A stretch of 42,599 nt of DNA, taken from positions 10,478 through 53,076 of the forward strand of contig MNCI01014538.1 in NCBI GenBank assembly GCA_015680685.1. Reading direction: 5' to 3'. The position numbers and the translations under genes were made by a program. Under the pieces are notes generated by a model. It made no database searches and was not told the DNA's origin. It saw only the letters and a list, made by a program, of their open reading frames with translations. Origin of the DNA: Gnetum montanum. Its lineage: Eukaryota; Streptophyta; Gnetopsida; Gnetales; Gnetaceae. Below are positions 33,762 to 42,599 of this stretch, piece after piece (positions within the stretch are counted from its first letter, which is position 1; each line of letters opens with the position of its first letter).

Positions 33762-35079
33762 CTTTTAAATGCTTAATTTCTTTAGATTTTGTGGTAGGGG
33801 AATAATTCCCCATGATGGCTAATTTCGTGGTGGTGGAAAAGATACTAGGATTCAACCTTATCCTATGGAGGCCTTGGCTAGCTCAATTTTGAGCTATTTC
33901 CTCATTGATTCACTAAGAAATTCACTTATCTTATAAGGGAGATGAGATAATCATCCACAGTGACAATGTGATTCCCTTGACATCAACAATGTTGAAATCA
34001 AACAAGGGTCTGAAGTCTAGTTTCAGGAAGAAACTCCTACTATTAGCCACAAAGTTGAGAAGTCCAATAGAGCACAAGAGGCCAAACGAATGATGATGGG
34101 TCCATGGATGCACCATAAGAAGAGCTCCCCTTCAATGTTGTAAGTGAAGAAAATGGAAAATATAAAAGTGTGAAAAGTAGATCATACACATTTCCTAATT
34201 TATCAAAGATTAGAAAACATTTTCATAATTGATGTATCTTCCCTAATTTTCTCCCCCTTACACATATAAACATGTAGCATGTTTTGTCTATAACCTTTTT
34301 TAGCCTAGTTTACACATTACTTGTATGCACCATTTCGTTTACTTTTGTTTTACTTTTTTTTAACCTTTACTTTTCACATAGCCTAAGGTTTACTCTTGTT
34401 TACAATTTACTTTTTCAAGCCTTTTTATCTTGGAACTTAAACCATAAAAATATGATAAAAAGTTTAAAACTTAAAAAAAAACTTATACAAATTTTAAAAC
34501 ATACAATCGATAAAATTTTTCCTTCTTAAATCATACAACCCGTGATGGTCTAAAACTGCCAAAATGTGGGGCCCATCATGGCCTAAAACTAGCAAAGCAT
34601 CATATGGCTTGCCATGGCCTAAAACTAGCAAACCTCTTATAACTATTACAACCTAGTTTACATTATGGCCATTTTACATACTAAACCAACATAGCCCTAG
34701 GACATGAATGAAAACATAAAATACATGAATAAAATGTAAAACATTAAAACATATAAATCAAATTAAAACTTAAAAATAAGAATAGTCTAAATGTCTGTCA
34801 CATAGTATGACAAAAGTTTAAACAATACATGAACGATAAACTGTCCACCAATCAAATGGCTAACACTAGTCAATACATCATGACATCAACAATATCATCA
34901 AACATGAAAAATGAGATAACCATAGGAAATGATCAATTGATGGTACTAAGGGATTACTGGAGGGGGCTAAGGAGCATTTTTTTTCTTAATCATTGGGGCC
35001 ACCAGTGTCGCATAGTACTTGTACCATAACAAAAACAAAAGTTTAACCAATAATCAACAAATTATGAAACCAAATTACA
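33762..35079. other. Decayed retroelement interior, no domain recognised
   Basis: Includes AT-rich stretches and a small direct repeat near 34545-34630 (TGGCCTAAAACTAGCAAA repeated). Nothing recognisable as RT or integrase, so pol appears deleted. Confidence 0.45.
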
Positions 35080-37935
35080 AACTACAAATTAAAAAAATTA
35101 AAATAAAATATGCTAAACAATAAGAAAACCTAGGAGGGCTCTAGCACAACATCCTTTGGTGGGAGGCTCTAAAGTCCAACCTCCAAATGATGGAGGATTT
35201 GTTCATTGAGCATGTGGCCCCAATCCACCTTGTTGAGATTGATACCTATTAAGATGTTGCTTTCATCAATATTAGTTAACATAAGTGGCTCCTACATAAA
35301 CATCCTAATAGTCACCTCCCTAGAAGTCATAGAGACCTAAGAAGACAAGGAATCAACCACAGTTAGAGTGCCTTCAAAATAGTTTGAAGACATTCTTTGT
35401 GTGAATCCCTTGCATGAACAGCTCCAACTTATTCCATTAAATAGACTCCTTCTTTAACCATCTAAGATAGGCTTCATGTTCAACCTTGTATTTGTTGTTG
35501 TGGTCCTTCTATGCTCAACCTCATCAAGAACCTAGTCATAGTAGTCTCTCCACTCTATGGTCTTATATGCCAACAAGTTCATTTGGAGCTTCTACTCCAT
35601 CATGTCTCAGGCAAGGTAGACCTTGCCATGGATGGTATTTCAGTAACACACCTGTTTGATCTCTTTAAATCACAAGGAACTCCTATTGGTCACTTGGGCC
35701 TCCACAAATTCCTTACAATCTTTAAGATCTCTATTCACCTTAACTAGCTTTTTGTTTTCTCTTTCCAATGCTACAACTCATTCCCATAGGAACTCATTGG
35801 AAAGGTTGAACTTCCCACAAAGTTTTGGTGCATGAAAATGCATAATCAATGGCACTTTCATACAACTTCTATGTAATATTTTCTACATTTAAGGGCAAGT
35901 TGGATAAGGCATTGATCTCAGTGTGGTGGTTAGGATCCCATCTAAGCTTAGGAATTAAAAACAACAAAAACACATGTAAAAATAATAAGTGATCAAATAA
36001 CCAAGAAACAACAAATAACAAAATAACTAAAACAATACAACCATAAAACAAAAAAAAAGAGAACTAACTAAAAGTACAAGATAAACTAAGTTGTTACCAA
36101 CCTCGCAAGTAACCTGTTGCAACTGATCAATAATCTCCTTAGCCATCCCCCGCATGAATTACCTTTTATCAGGAGTCTCAACCCATGGCTTCATACGAAA
36201 CGTGGAGGTTGAGGTTGTGGGCTAAGAATCAACAGCTAAGGCAAGCATAACAATCAATAAATGATTAGGACCAAGCTTAAATTAAGACAACAAAAGAACT
36301 CAAACATATGAAACAAGAGGCATACATACCTAGAGCATCATCTAAGATGATGATAAGGGGTTCACCTACTTGTGAGGGATCAAATATAGAGTCAAATTCA
36401 TCCAATGGGACATTAGATAATCCCTCCTCCTCATGGCATCCTAGGAGCTCCTCCTCTAAGCATTTTTGCTTTGCCTCCATTATTGTGGCTTGCACTACCA
36501 CATCTTCTTGATTGCCTACAACAACAACAAGAGCAAAACATAATATAACTTAGCATATATTGCCTAAAAAATAGCAATATAGCCTTGTGACATATAATAA
36601 TGCAAGAAACTAAAAATTAAGAAAAATTAAAACATACTTGTAACCACATCACATGCTTGGCCAAGTATAACCACAAACATCCTCTTAGAGGGTTGCTCCA
36701 TCACTGGTGTTACCTCCTCAACCATGGGCCTCTTCAGTTTGGCTCTAGCTAAACCTTCAATTTTAGCCCACAATGTATTGGCCCTATCAACATTCCCACA
36801 CTCAACCTAGGGCTCAATCCCCATGTATTAGTGGAAGCATAATGCCTGCCACTAAGTTCCTTAGTGGTAACAAATAGTGACTTCTTGACATCCTCTAACT
36901 GGTTCTAAGCTTGCATAGTGGGAGAAACAAGTTTTGCCCATGTCTTACAGAGTTTGGATGGATCTTGGCTTACTCATTTTCTATCCTTCACCACCAAGAA
37001 CTCTACAAACCTCCTTAGATATGCCACAAAGAATGCATATCATTGTGAGGTTATCAAAAAGTTTTAGGATCTTACCACTTAGCCTAGAAGCTAAGTGGCC
37101 AGCCTAATTAAATTGAGAACCCTATGAGAGGATCTTCTTCATGGTTAATGTCTATTCAAACCCCATTATCTTGCCTTGCTATAACAACTTGGGAAACCCC
37201 TAAGAGCAAAACAAGGGATATGCCTCTCTAGCCTCTTCAACCTTAAAGTGGTTAAAAGATAATCTCTTGTGGCCATGACAAGTGTTTAACCTCTCCTCCA
37301 CCTTGTCCCAATGGTCAACCTATTTGCTTGCTTTAGTGATAATCTTTAGGCCCCCATGACGAACATCAAAGAGGTCACTAAAAGTGGATTCATTGATGGC
37401 CAAGGTAACAAGCATACCATGAACCCAAATGATGAACTTCTTTACTCCTTTATCAAAGAAATTGATGATGTTCACCATCTTAGGGGTAGGGATAGTTGGG
37501 CTAGGGGCCATAAAGAGATCAAGCAAACTTGCATTGATGACGTTTTCTTGAATGATTCTAGGCACCCTACTAGCTAACCACTACTACGTCAAATCCACCT
37601 CATTGTACTTGAGGATGAGAGCCTCCTCAAAGTGTCCTGAAATGACCAATGTGACAATGAAGGAGGTGGTGGCCCCTATAATACAATAAGAGACCAATCA
37701 ACTTAGGCATAGGCACATTGTGTAAAAACAAAATATAACAAGTATAACCAATTATAACAATCATAGCCAATAAAATTACTTAGACATTTAAAGCCTAAGT
37801 AACCTACAATCATACAACCATGAAAAAATTGACATAAAATAACAAAATATATTCTTATCTTTCTTACTAGAAGAGGGTTGCATGGGGGTCTCAATGGGTA
37901 TGCAGGCAAGATTTGACTTGGCCCACTAACCATGT
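35080..37935 (-). pseudogene. Antisense multi-exon coding relic (additional ORF of a Tat-like element?)
   Basis: The minus strand holds exon-like open segments separated by introns with consensus borders: introns at about 37867-37676, 36637-36516, 36329-36236 and 36113-35942 (donors GTAAGA, GTATGT, GTATGT, GTTACT; acceptors TATAG, TGTAG, CTTAG, CTTAG). Readable segments are MVNIINFFDKGVKKFIIWVH (about 37475-37415), EEELLGCHEEEGLSNVPLDE, and a coiled-coil-like part ALERENKKLVKVNRDLKDCK (about 35790-35730). A few stops and frameshifts mark it as dead. I do not recognise the family. Tat-lineage gypsy elements often carry an antisense extra ORF between pol and the 3' LTR, which fits this position; a captured host gene fragment is the alternative. 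Confidence 0.45.
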
Positions 37936-38100
37936 ATTATCCCATTATCTACACATATTTGGTAAGCACTGGAATAACATGTGATGTACTTGTCCAAGTC
38001 CCCCCTAAGTTGATCCACCACTACAAGCCTCACTACGAGTATTTTGGTGAAAACCTCCAATGTTTTTTGGGCCAAGGATAGTAGTTGATTAATTTTAATG

Positions 38101-38865
38101 AAGAATCATTACAAAGACCAGGTTGGCCCACAAAAGGGGGTGAATGAGAAACATATCCAAGTAGCTAAGGTGAAAGTAAATAAGGCCCTCTAGCAACCCT
38201 AGCAAGGAAAAGAGGTGTGGAAACCTATCATTGATGAGATAGATGCCTACAACAAAATAGAGATCCTCATGAAGGAGTTGCGAATTGAAGAAATGGAAAA
38301 ATATAAGGAACTAGCCAATCTCTAATACACAAATCTAACAATGTTGACTATCAAACATCTGTGGTCAGAACTTGACAAACAAGTGGCCAACTCATACTTG
38401 CTATATGAGGTTGAGTTCAAGCACCATAAGGAGATGAAGCAAAAGCTTGTGACAGCAAATGTTAAACTCAAAGTTCTTAAGGTAAGATTCACCAATTAAT
38501 GATCAACTATTGAAAACTTGGCCAAAAGAATGGATGATTACCAGGAGCTACAAAGTGTAATCAGGACATTTGACATTAAGCGCAAATAATTCATTGTCTA
38601 GTTAATCAATGCTAAGGAGCTATTCCAAGCAATTCCTTGTCATTGGGATGTGCCCATTCCAACCCACATTAGCTAAGCTTTATGAACCATGCATGATCCC
38701 AGGAGTAAGAAGGTCAAGATGAAAGCATTGTTAGATGTTTTCCATCTTCTACTAGAAGTTATAGTAGTAGTAGGAAAATCACAACAACCTCAACCGTCAC
38801 ATGTGCCTAAAGCTAGAGAAGGTCCATCTAAGTCTTAGGAGACTCCACTACCTAGGACCATGTGA
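38101..38865 (+). pseudogene. Coiled-coil protein relic, unknown family
   Basis: One plus-strand frame of 255 codons runs to a TGA at 38863-38865 with about ten internal stops and no frameshift needed. It is Lys/Glu/Leu-rich with heptad-like stretches such as KIEILMKELRIEEMEKYKEL and FKHHKEMKQKLVTANVKLKV, then a Pro/Ser-rich tail. It lies between the antisense relic and the 3' LTR at 39091. It may be a further additional ORF of the same element. Confidence 0.4.
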
Positions 38866-39080
38866 TCTTTTCAATTGTCTTCTTTCCATCAAAGGACTTG
38901 TTATCCAATTTTTATTTAGTGTGCAATTTTGTATCATAAACATCACAAATTTGTAATTTTTTTGATCCATACACCTAGGTAGTTAATTTTATCATGATAG
39001 TTTTGTTGTGTCATATGCTAGTCAATAATCGCATACCTTTTCAATTTTGTAAACAACTTGAGGATGAGATTTCATTCAGT

Positions 39081-39090
39081 CATAGGAGTA
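39081..39090 (+). other. Polypurine-tract-like sequence before LTR copy E
   Basis: CATAGGAGTA directly precedes TGATGAGTCA. With the upstream ACTTGAGGATGAGAT it parallels the sequence before the LTR at 2395. Confidence 0.5.
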
Positions 39091-40029
39091 TGATGAGTCA
39101 TGGATTGGTCGTGTTAATGAGGCTTCATCAACTGGGCCCCATCGACTAGGCCCCATCAATGCATTGACATGGCCCCTCATCAACTAGGCTACATCAACTA
39201 GGCCCCGTCGATGCATTGTTTGATGCATTGACATGGCCCCATCAATGTAGGGCATGTTCTTACCTATAAATATGTGCCAAACTGTCATGTTTTGGGAATA
39301 TCTTTTTGGTCATAATTGTAGTGAAGCTCTTACAATTTTTACATTCGAAAGTTAGAATATTTTCCTAAGTGCCCAGAACAAGAGTCATTGAGTCTATAGA
39401 TCTTTATTCAAGCACTATTATACCTGAGCACAATAGTGTATAAAGATGAGCTTCTCGATAAACCTTGTAGCATTCTAGATAGCTTAAATGTTTTATTCAT
39501 GCATTTAATGTTTTTAGTTATGTATTCAATGCTCTTCAATAATTAAGTAATTAAGCAAGATCAGATAAATAGAGATTACGCAAAGACATAAGTACGACCA
39601 CTTTGAGCATGTGTATGATGTTTGGTAATCCTAGCAACACTTAATACTTGGTAACCTAGCAATGTTATATGTGTTCAGGATGTGTGCAACAAGTGGGACC
39701 AGATACTTATGTTAGGACTAGTTGAATAATATTTAGTCAATTAGATTAAAGTAGACATTAAATCACTTTATTCTCAATCTTGTTTATTTCAAGCACTAAA
39801 ATCATAAAATATAAAATGATAAATATCATGTGCCTCAATTACACTTAAATCATATCCTTGAGCTTCACAAGTGTAGTTGGGAAGACAATAAACATTCTCA
39901 ATGCCCAATTTACTTCCTAGATAACTAGTGCACTAGAAAACTATAGAGTCCATGGAATTTAATTAGATCACGTGTGAATGCTTCATGATTTGTATGGTTG
40001 GGCATAGCAATACCTATCAGCACTCATCA
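39091..40029 (+). mobile_element. LTR copy E (3' LTR), CATCRATG subfamily
   Basis: 939 bp from TGATGAGTCA to CACTCATCA. Shares ordered blocks with 2395-3359: motif array, TATAAATATGTG, TTGGTAATCCTAGCAAC, TCCATGGAATTTAATTAGAT and TGTATGGTTGGGCATAG near the end. PPT-like sequence upstream indicates a 3' LTR. Its 5' partner is not in the window. Confidence 0.7.
39125..39272 (+). promoter_or_regulatory. LTR E promoter: CATCRATG/CATCAACTAGGCCCC array plus TATAAATA
   Basis: Repeated CATCAACT(A/G)GG(C)CCC and ATCRATGCATTG(ACATGGCCCC) units from 39125 to 39247. The TATA-proximal copy CATCAATG is at 39240-39247 and TATAAATA at 39265-39272, a 17-bp gap. The copy looks like CATCGATG after one CpG transition. 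Confidence 0.55.
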
Positions 40030-40207
40030 TTGGCACTATTGTTAGGGACTCTTTTTGTTTGAAACATGCACTATCTAGTATTAGTGAACATCATTAACAT
40101 CATTGGAAAAACTCTAAGGTCAACATCATTCTTACATGCATTATAATCACATTAGCACACTGATATTTTATTTGTTTTACAAAATTTCTTATTCTCATAA
40201 TTGTGAT

Positions 40208-40690
40208 GATGCTAAACTGCTAGTCCCTCAAGAATGCAAGGTGGTATATACTCATCTAGATGAGTATGTGTCTGATTTCACCTTCATCCTACATCAAGAT
40301 GAACAACTACAATGATGTAATATGGAAGACAACATTGTAATGCCTCCCAATCAATTTATGCCAATGATACCACTTCAAACTCTTAAAAAGTTAGGCATCC
40401 AAGATCTTCAAGAGGAGTACATTGTGCATGATTATGACTACCTGGACTACCATCCCACTGAAACACAACATCAGAGAGATCGATACCAAGAGAAGCATAA
40501 TGAGTTTGTGGAGAGAAAATAATTCACTAGTCCCTTGTTCCTACTTAAAAAAGATGACAATGAGGACCCTTCTTCAAGGAGCTTCCAACATGAAAATTCT
40601 TCACCCCTCAACACTGGTGATGGGGATGTGGCCCTGAATCTTTAGACCACTATCAACAATCTAGGTGACGAGTCTAAAGGGCCCTAGATC
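40208..40690 (+). pseudogene. Unknown coding relic
   Basis: A plus-strand frame of about 160 codons, with stops near 40316, 40520 and 40643, reads DAKLLVPQECKVVYTHLDEY, PLQTLKKLGIQDLQEEYIVH, an acidic DYDYLDYHPTE and DRYQEKHNEFVERK. Composition is protein-like. It lies between LTR E and the copia LTR. Family not recognised; it could be a piece of another gypsy polyprotein. Confidence 0.35.
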
Positions 40691-40721
40691 TAGATCTAAG
40701 CTTAAAGGAAATAAAGAACTT

Positions 40722-41041
40722 TGTTAGAACAAGCACACTTTTGTTAAACTTTCTAACTTCTGCATGTCTTCTATTCTATTATTTCTTCTATATGAATGAA
40801 TATGTACTGCTACAATTATATAGGCCTTGATCTTCCAAAATAGATTTGTAGAGATAAGTATGAATCTCGGAAATCATAGGGATGATCCTTATCATCATAT
40901 TTAAGGATCTTCTTAATATGGGATGTCCTAAACATGGATTGGATAAGAATTACATAAATAGGATCTTATCTTATTTAAAATAGATTAATGGATGAGATCT
41001 ATCTAATTCTATTATGAAACATCTAGTCATCATATTCCACA
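40722..41041 (-). repeat. 3' LTR of the right-edge copia element
   Basis: About 320 bp. On the minus strand it starts TGTGGAATATGATGACTAG at 41041 and ends GTTCTAACA at 40722, the common copia pattern (TGTTGGAATA...TCTAACA). TATATAA occurs inside. The outer flank AACTT (40717-40721) would be the target duplication; its partner lies outside the window. Confidence 0.65.
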
Positions 41042-41068
41042 AACCCTCCCCGCATCCCCCACCCCCAT
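41042..41068 (-). other. Polypurine tract of the right-edge copia element
   Basis: The minus strand reads GGGGGTGGGGGATGCGGGGA and then GGGTT, ending directly at the LTR start. Confidence 0.7.
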
Positions 41069-41098
41069 GATGGTAAGAGGTTCCACTCCTAGAAAGTC

Positions 41099-42599
41099 TC
41101 AGAAAGACTCGAACTTTTCATGGCTCAGAATCTTTGTGAAGATGTCTACCATTTGTGCTTCAGTTGCACAATGTTCTATGTTGAGTATGTTATCTTGGAT
41201 CAAGCTTCTAAGATGGTGATGCTTGATATCTATGTGCTTGGAACACCCATGATAAACAAGATTATGAGCTATTGCAATAACACTTGTACTATCATAGTAT
41301 AAGCGAATGGGAGGTTTGAGTGTATATCCCATTTCAGTGCAAACGAAGTGGATCCATACAACTTGAGTAGCAACATTCGATGAAGCAATGTATTCTCCTT
41401 CAGCTGTTGAGAGGGTGATTATAGATTGCTTCTTCGATCCCCATGAGATAAGTGATGGACCAAAGAAGAAAAAAAACTAGAAGTTGATTTTCGATCTTCA
41501 AGGTCGCCTCCCCAGTCTACATCAATGTATCCCCATATCTTGAAATTTGTATGTCAATGAAATGTGATCCCAAAATCTATTGTAGTTCTCAGGTATTGAA
41601 ATACCCATTTTGCAGCTTTCCAATGTGATTCATGTGGATCTTACATGAACTGAGAAAGGTAGTTTACAACATATTGGATATCTAGACGAGTATTGGAGAG
41701 ATACATTAAACTACCAACCAAGGATCTGTATAGTGAAGGGTTGACAAATGGGGATTTGTCATCCTTGGTAAGTTGTGTATCAAGGGCAAGTGGTGTGTCT
41801 AAAGGATTACAATTAATCATGCCAACTTTCTCAATTAAGGATTGGGAAAATTTCATTTGGCATATGGAAATTGATTTTGTTCTTTGGGTAACTTGAAAAC
41901 CCAAAAAATATGACATCTTCCCTAAATCAAACATTTCAAATTCCTTTTTCATAGCATTAAGAAAGTTATTTCCTAATGCAATTGTAGATGAAAAATAGAT
42001 TAAATCACCTACATATAAATAAAAAAATATATAATTATCTCTAGACACCTTTTTCTATATTGTTGTTTGGGACTAAAGATTTATGAAGCCTTCTTACATG
42101 AAAAATGCATGAATACATGCATACCATGCACGTGGAGCTTGCTTGAGCTCGTATAATGCTTTATGAAGCTTGGAAACATGATTTTGTTTTCCTTCATCAA
42201 TGAAGCTTGGTGGTTGTTCCACGTAAAATTCTTCATTAGGAACTCCATTGAGAAATGCAGAAGCCACATCCAGTTGATAAACCACATTGCCAGCTTGTGT
42301 AGCAATGGCAAGAAAGATTCTCACGGATTCCATCCGTGAAATAAGAGCAAAGTTATGGGCAAAGTCTCTGCCTTGTTGTTGGAGATAGCCTGTGGCAACT
42401 AAGCGACCTTTGAATTTTTCTATTTCATCATATTGATTTCTCTTAAGTTTAAATATCCATTTTAAACCAATAATAGGCTTACCAGACAGATGAGGAACTA
42501 GGCTTCAAGTGTTGTTTTTATTAATTTGATGTAGCTCTTTCTCCATGGCATTAATCCAACAGTTATCCTACACAACTTTGACGACTATGGATGGTTTCA
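41099..42599 (-). pseudogene. Copia pol relic: RT and RNase H (continues beyond window)
   Basis: Minus-strand copia RT and RNase H. RT segments: QLDVASAFLNGVPNEEFYVE and LYELKQAPRAWYA (42333-42094), then the catalytic motif LYVGDLIYFSS near 42010, where YVDD has become YVGD. SLYRSLVGSLMYLSNTRLDI follows. RNase H: DVDWGGDLEDRKSTSSFF near 41515-41460, then LYYDSTSVIAIAHN and SKHIDIKHHHLR (41330-41180). Upstream, KWIFKLKRNQYDEIEKFKGR near 42460-42400 is the start of RT. Stops and a frameshift near 42090 make it inactive. Integrase and gag would lie right of the window. Confidence 0.85.

Noticed and set aside
37356-37577. Plus-strand 73-codon ORF
   Set aside because: It lies opposite the better supported minus-strand segment with splice sites and looks like its shadow.

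Overview
The window looks like a heterochromatic stretch of a large, repeat-rich seed-plant genome. The evidence is: an intron-containing plant class 3 lipase gene (OBL1-like), many decayed Ty1/copia and Ty3/gypsy retrotransposons nested in one another, tRNA-derived SINE-like repeats, very AT-rich DNA and widespread CpG loss. A gymnosperm is plausible from the density of old, stop-riddled elements, but the sequence alone does not prove it.

Layout. 1-3.4 kb: two LTRs of one TGATGA...TCATCA gypsy-type family (1-348 minus; 2395-3359 plus). 5.7-7.0 kb: a cluster of six short tRNA-derived SINE-like repeats. 7.3-12.1 kb: a minus-strand non-autonomous LTR element that carries only gag, interrupted by a solo LTR (9136-9944) with a perfect 5-bp target duplication. 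12.3-12.9 kb: a LINE ORF1-like relic. 13.0-14.5 kb: small tandem and inverted repeats and a CpG-rich patch upstream of the lipase gene. 14.83-17.17 kb: the only apparently intact host gene, a five-exon, 472-residue lipase. 17.2-22.3 kb: a full-length dead copia element inserted about 30 bp past the lipase stop codon. 23.0-23.3 kb: a lipase pseudogene exon on the opposite strand. 23.75-24.5 kb: a dispersed repeat with a pure (TC)~121 tract; a second copy at 32.7-33.3 kb lacks the expansion. 25.6-31.7 kb: a gypsy element with LTR, PBS, gag, PR, an archaeal-type RNase H, RT and a truncated RNase H, with another solo LTR inserted in its protease. 33.5-40.0 kb: remains of a Tat-like gypsy element: a protease relic, an antisense multi-exon coding relic, a sense coiled-coil relic, PPT and 3' LTR. 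40.7-42.6 kb: the 3' part of a minus-strand copia element running off the window.

The most unusual signals are these. (1) All five LTRs of the TGATGA family carry a short palindrome exactly 17 bp upstream of TATAAATA, followed further upstream by an array of the same palindrome; two subfamilies use different palindromes (CGATATCG type and CATCGATG type) at the same spacing. (2) The gypsy element has its archaeal-type RNase H between PR and RT instead of downstream of the RT/RNase H. (3) An antisense relic retains four introns with consensus GT/AG borders inside a retroelement. (4) The lipase locus holds an inverted, convergent lipase duplicate with a conserved intron position, later separated by a copia insertion.

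There is no operon-like cooperation between genes here. The biology is one expressed-looking lipase gene surrounded by successive retrotransposon insertions whose nesting order can be read from target duplications.
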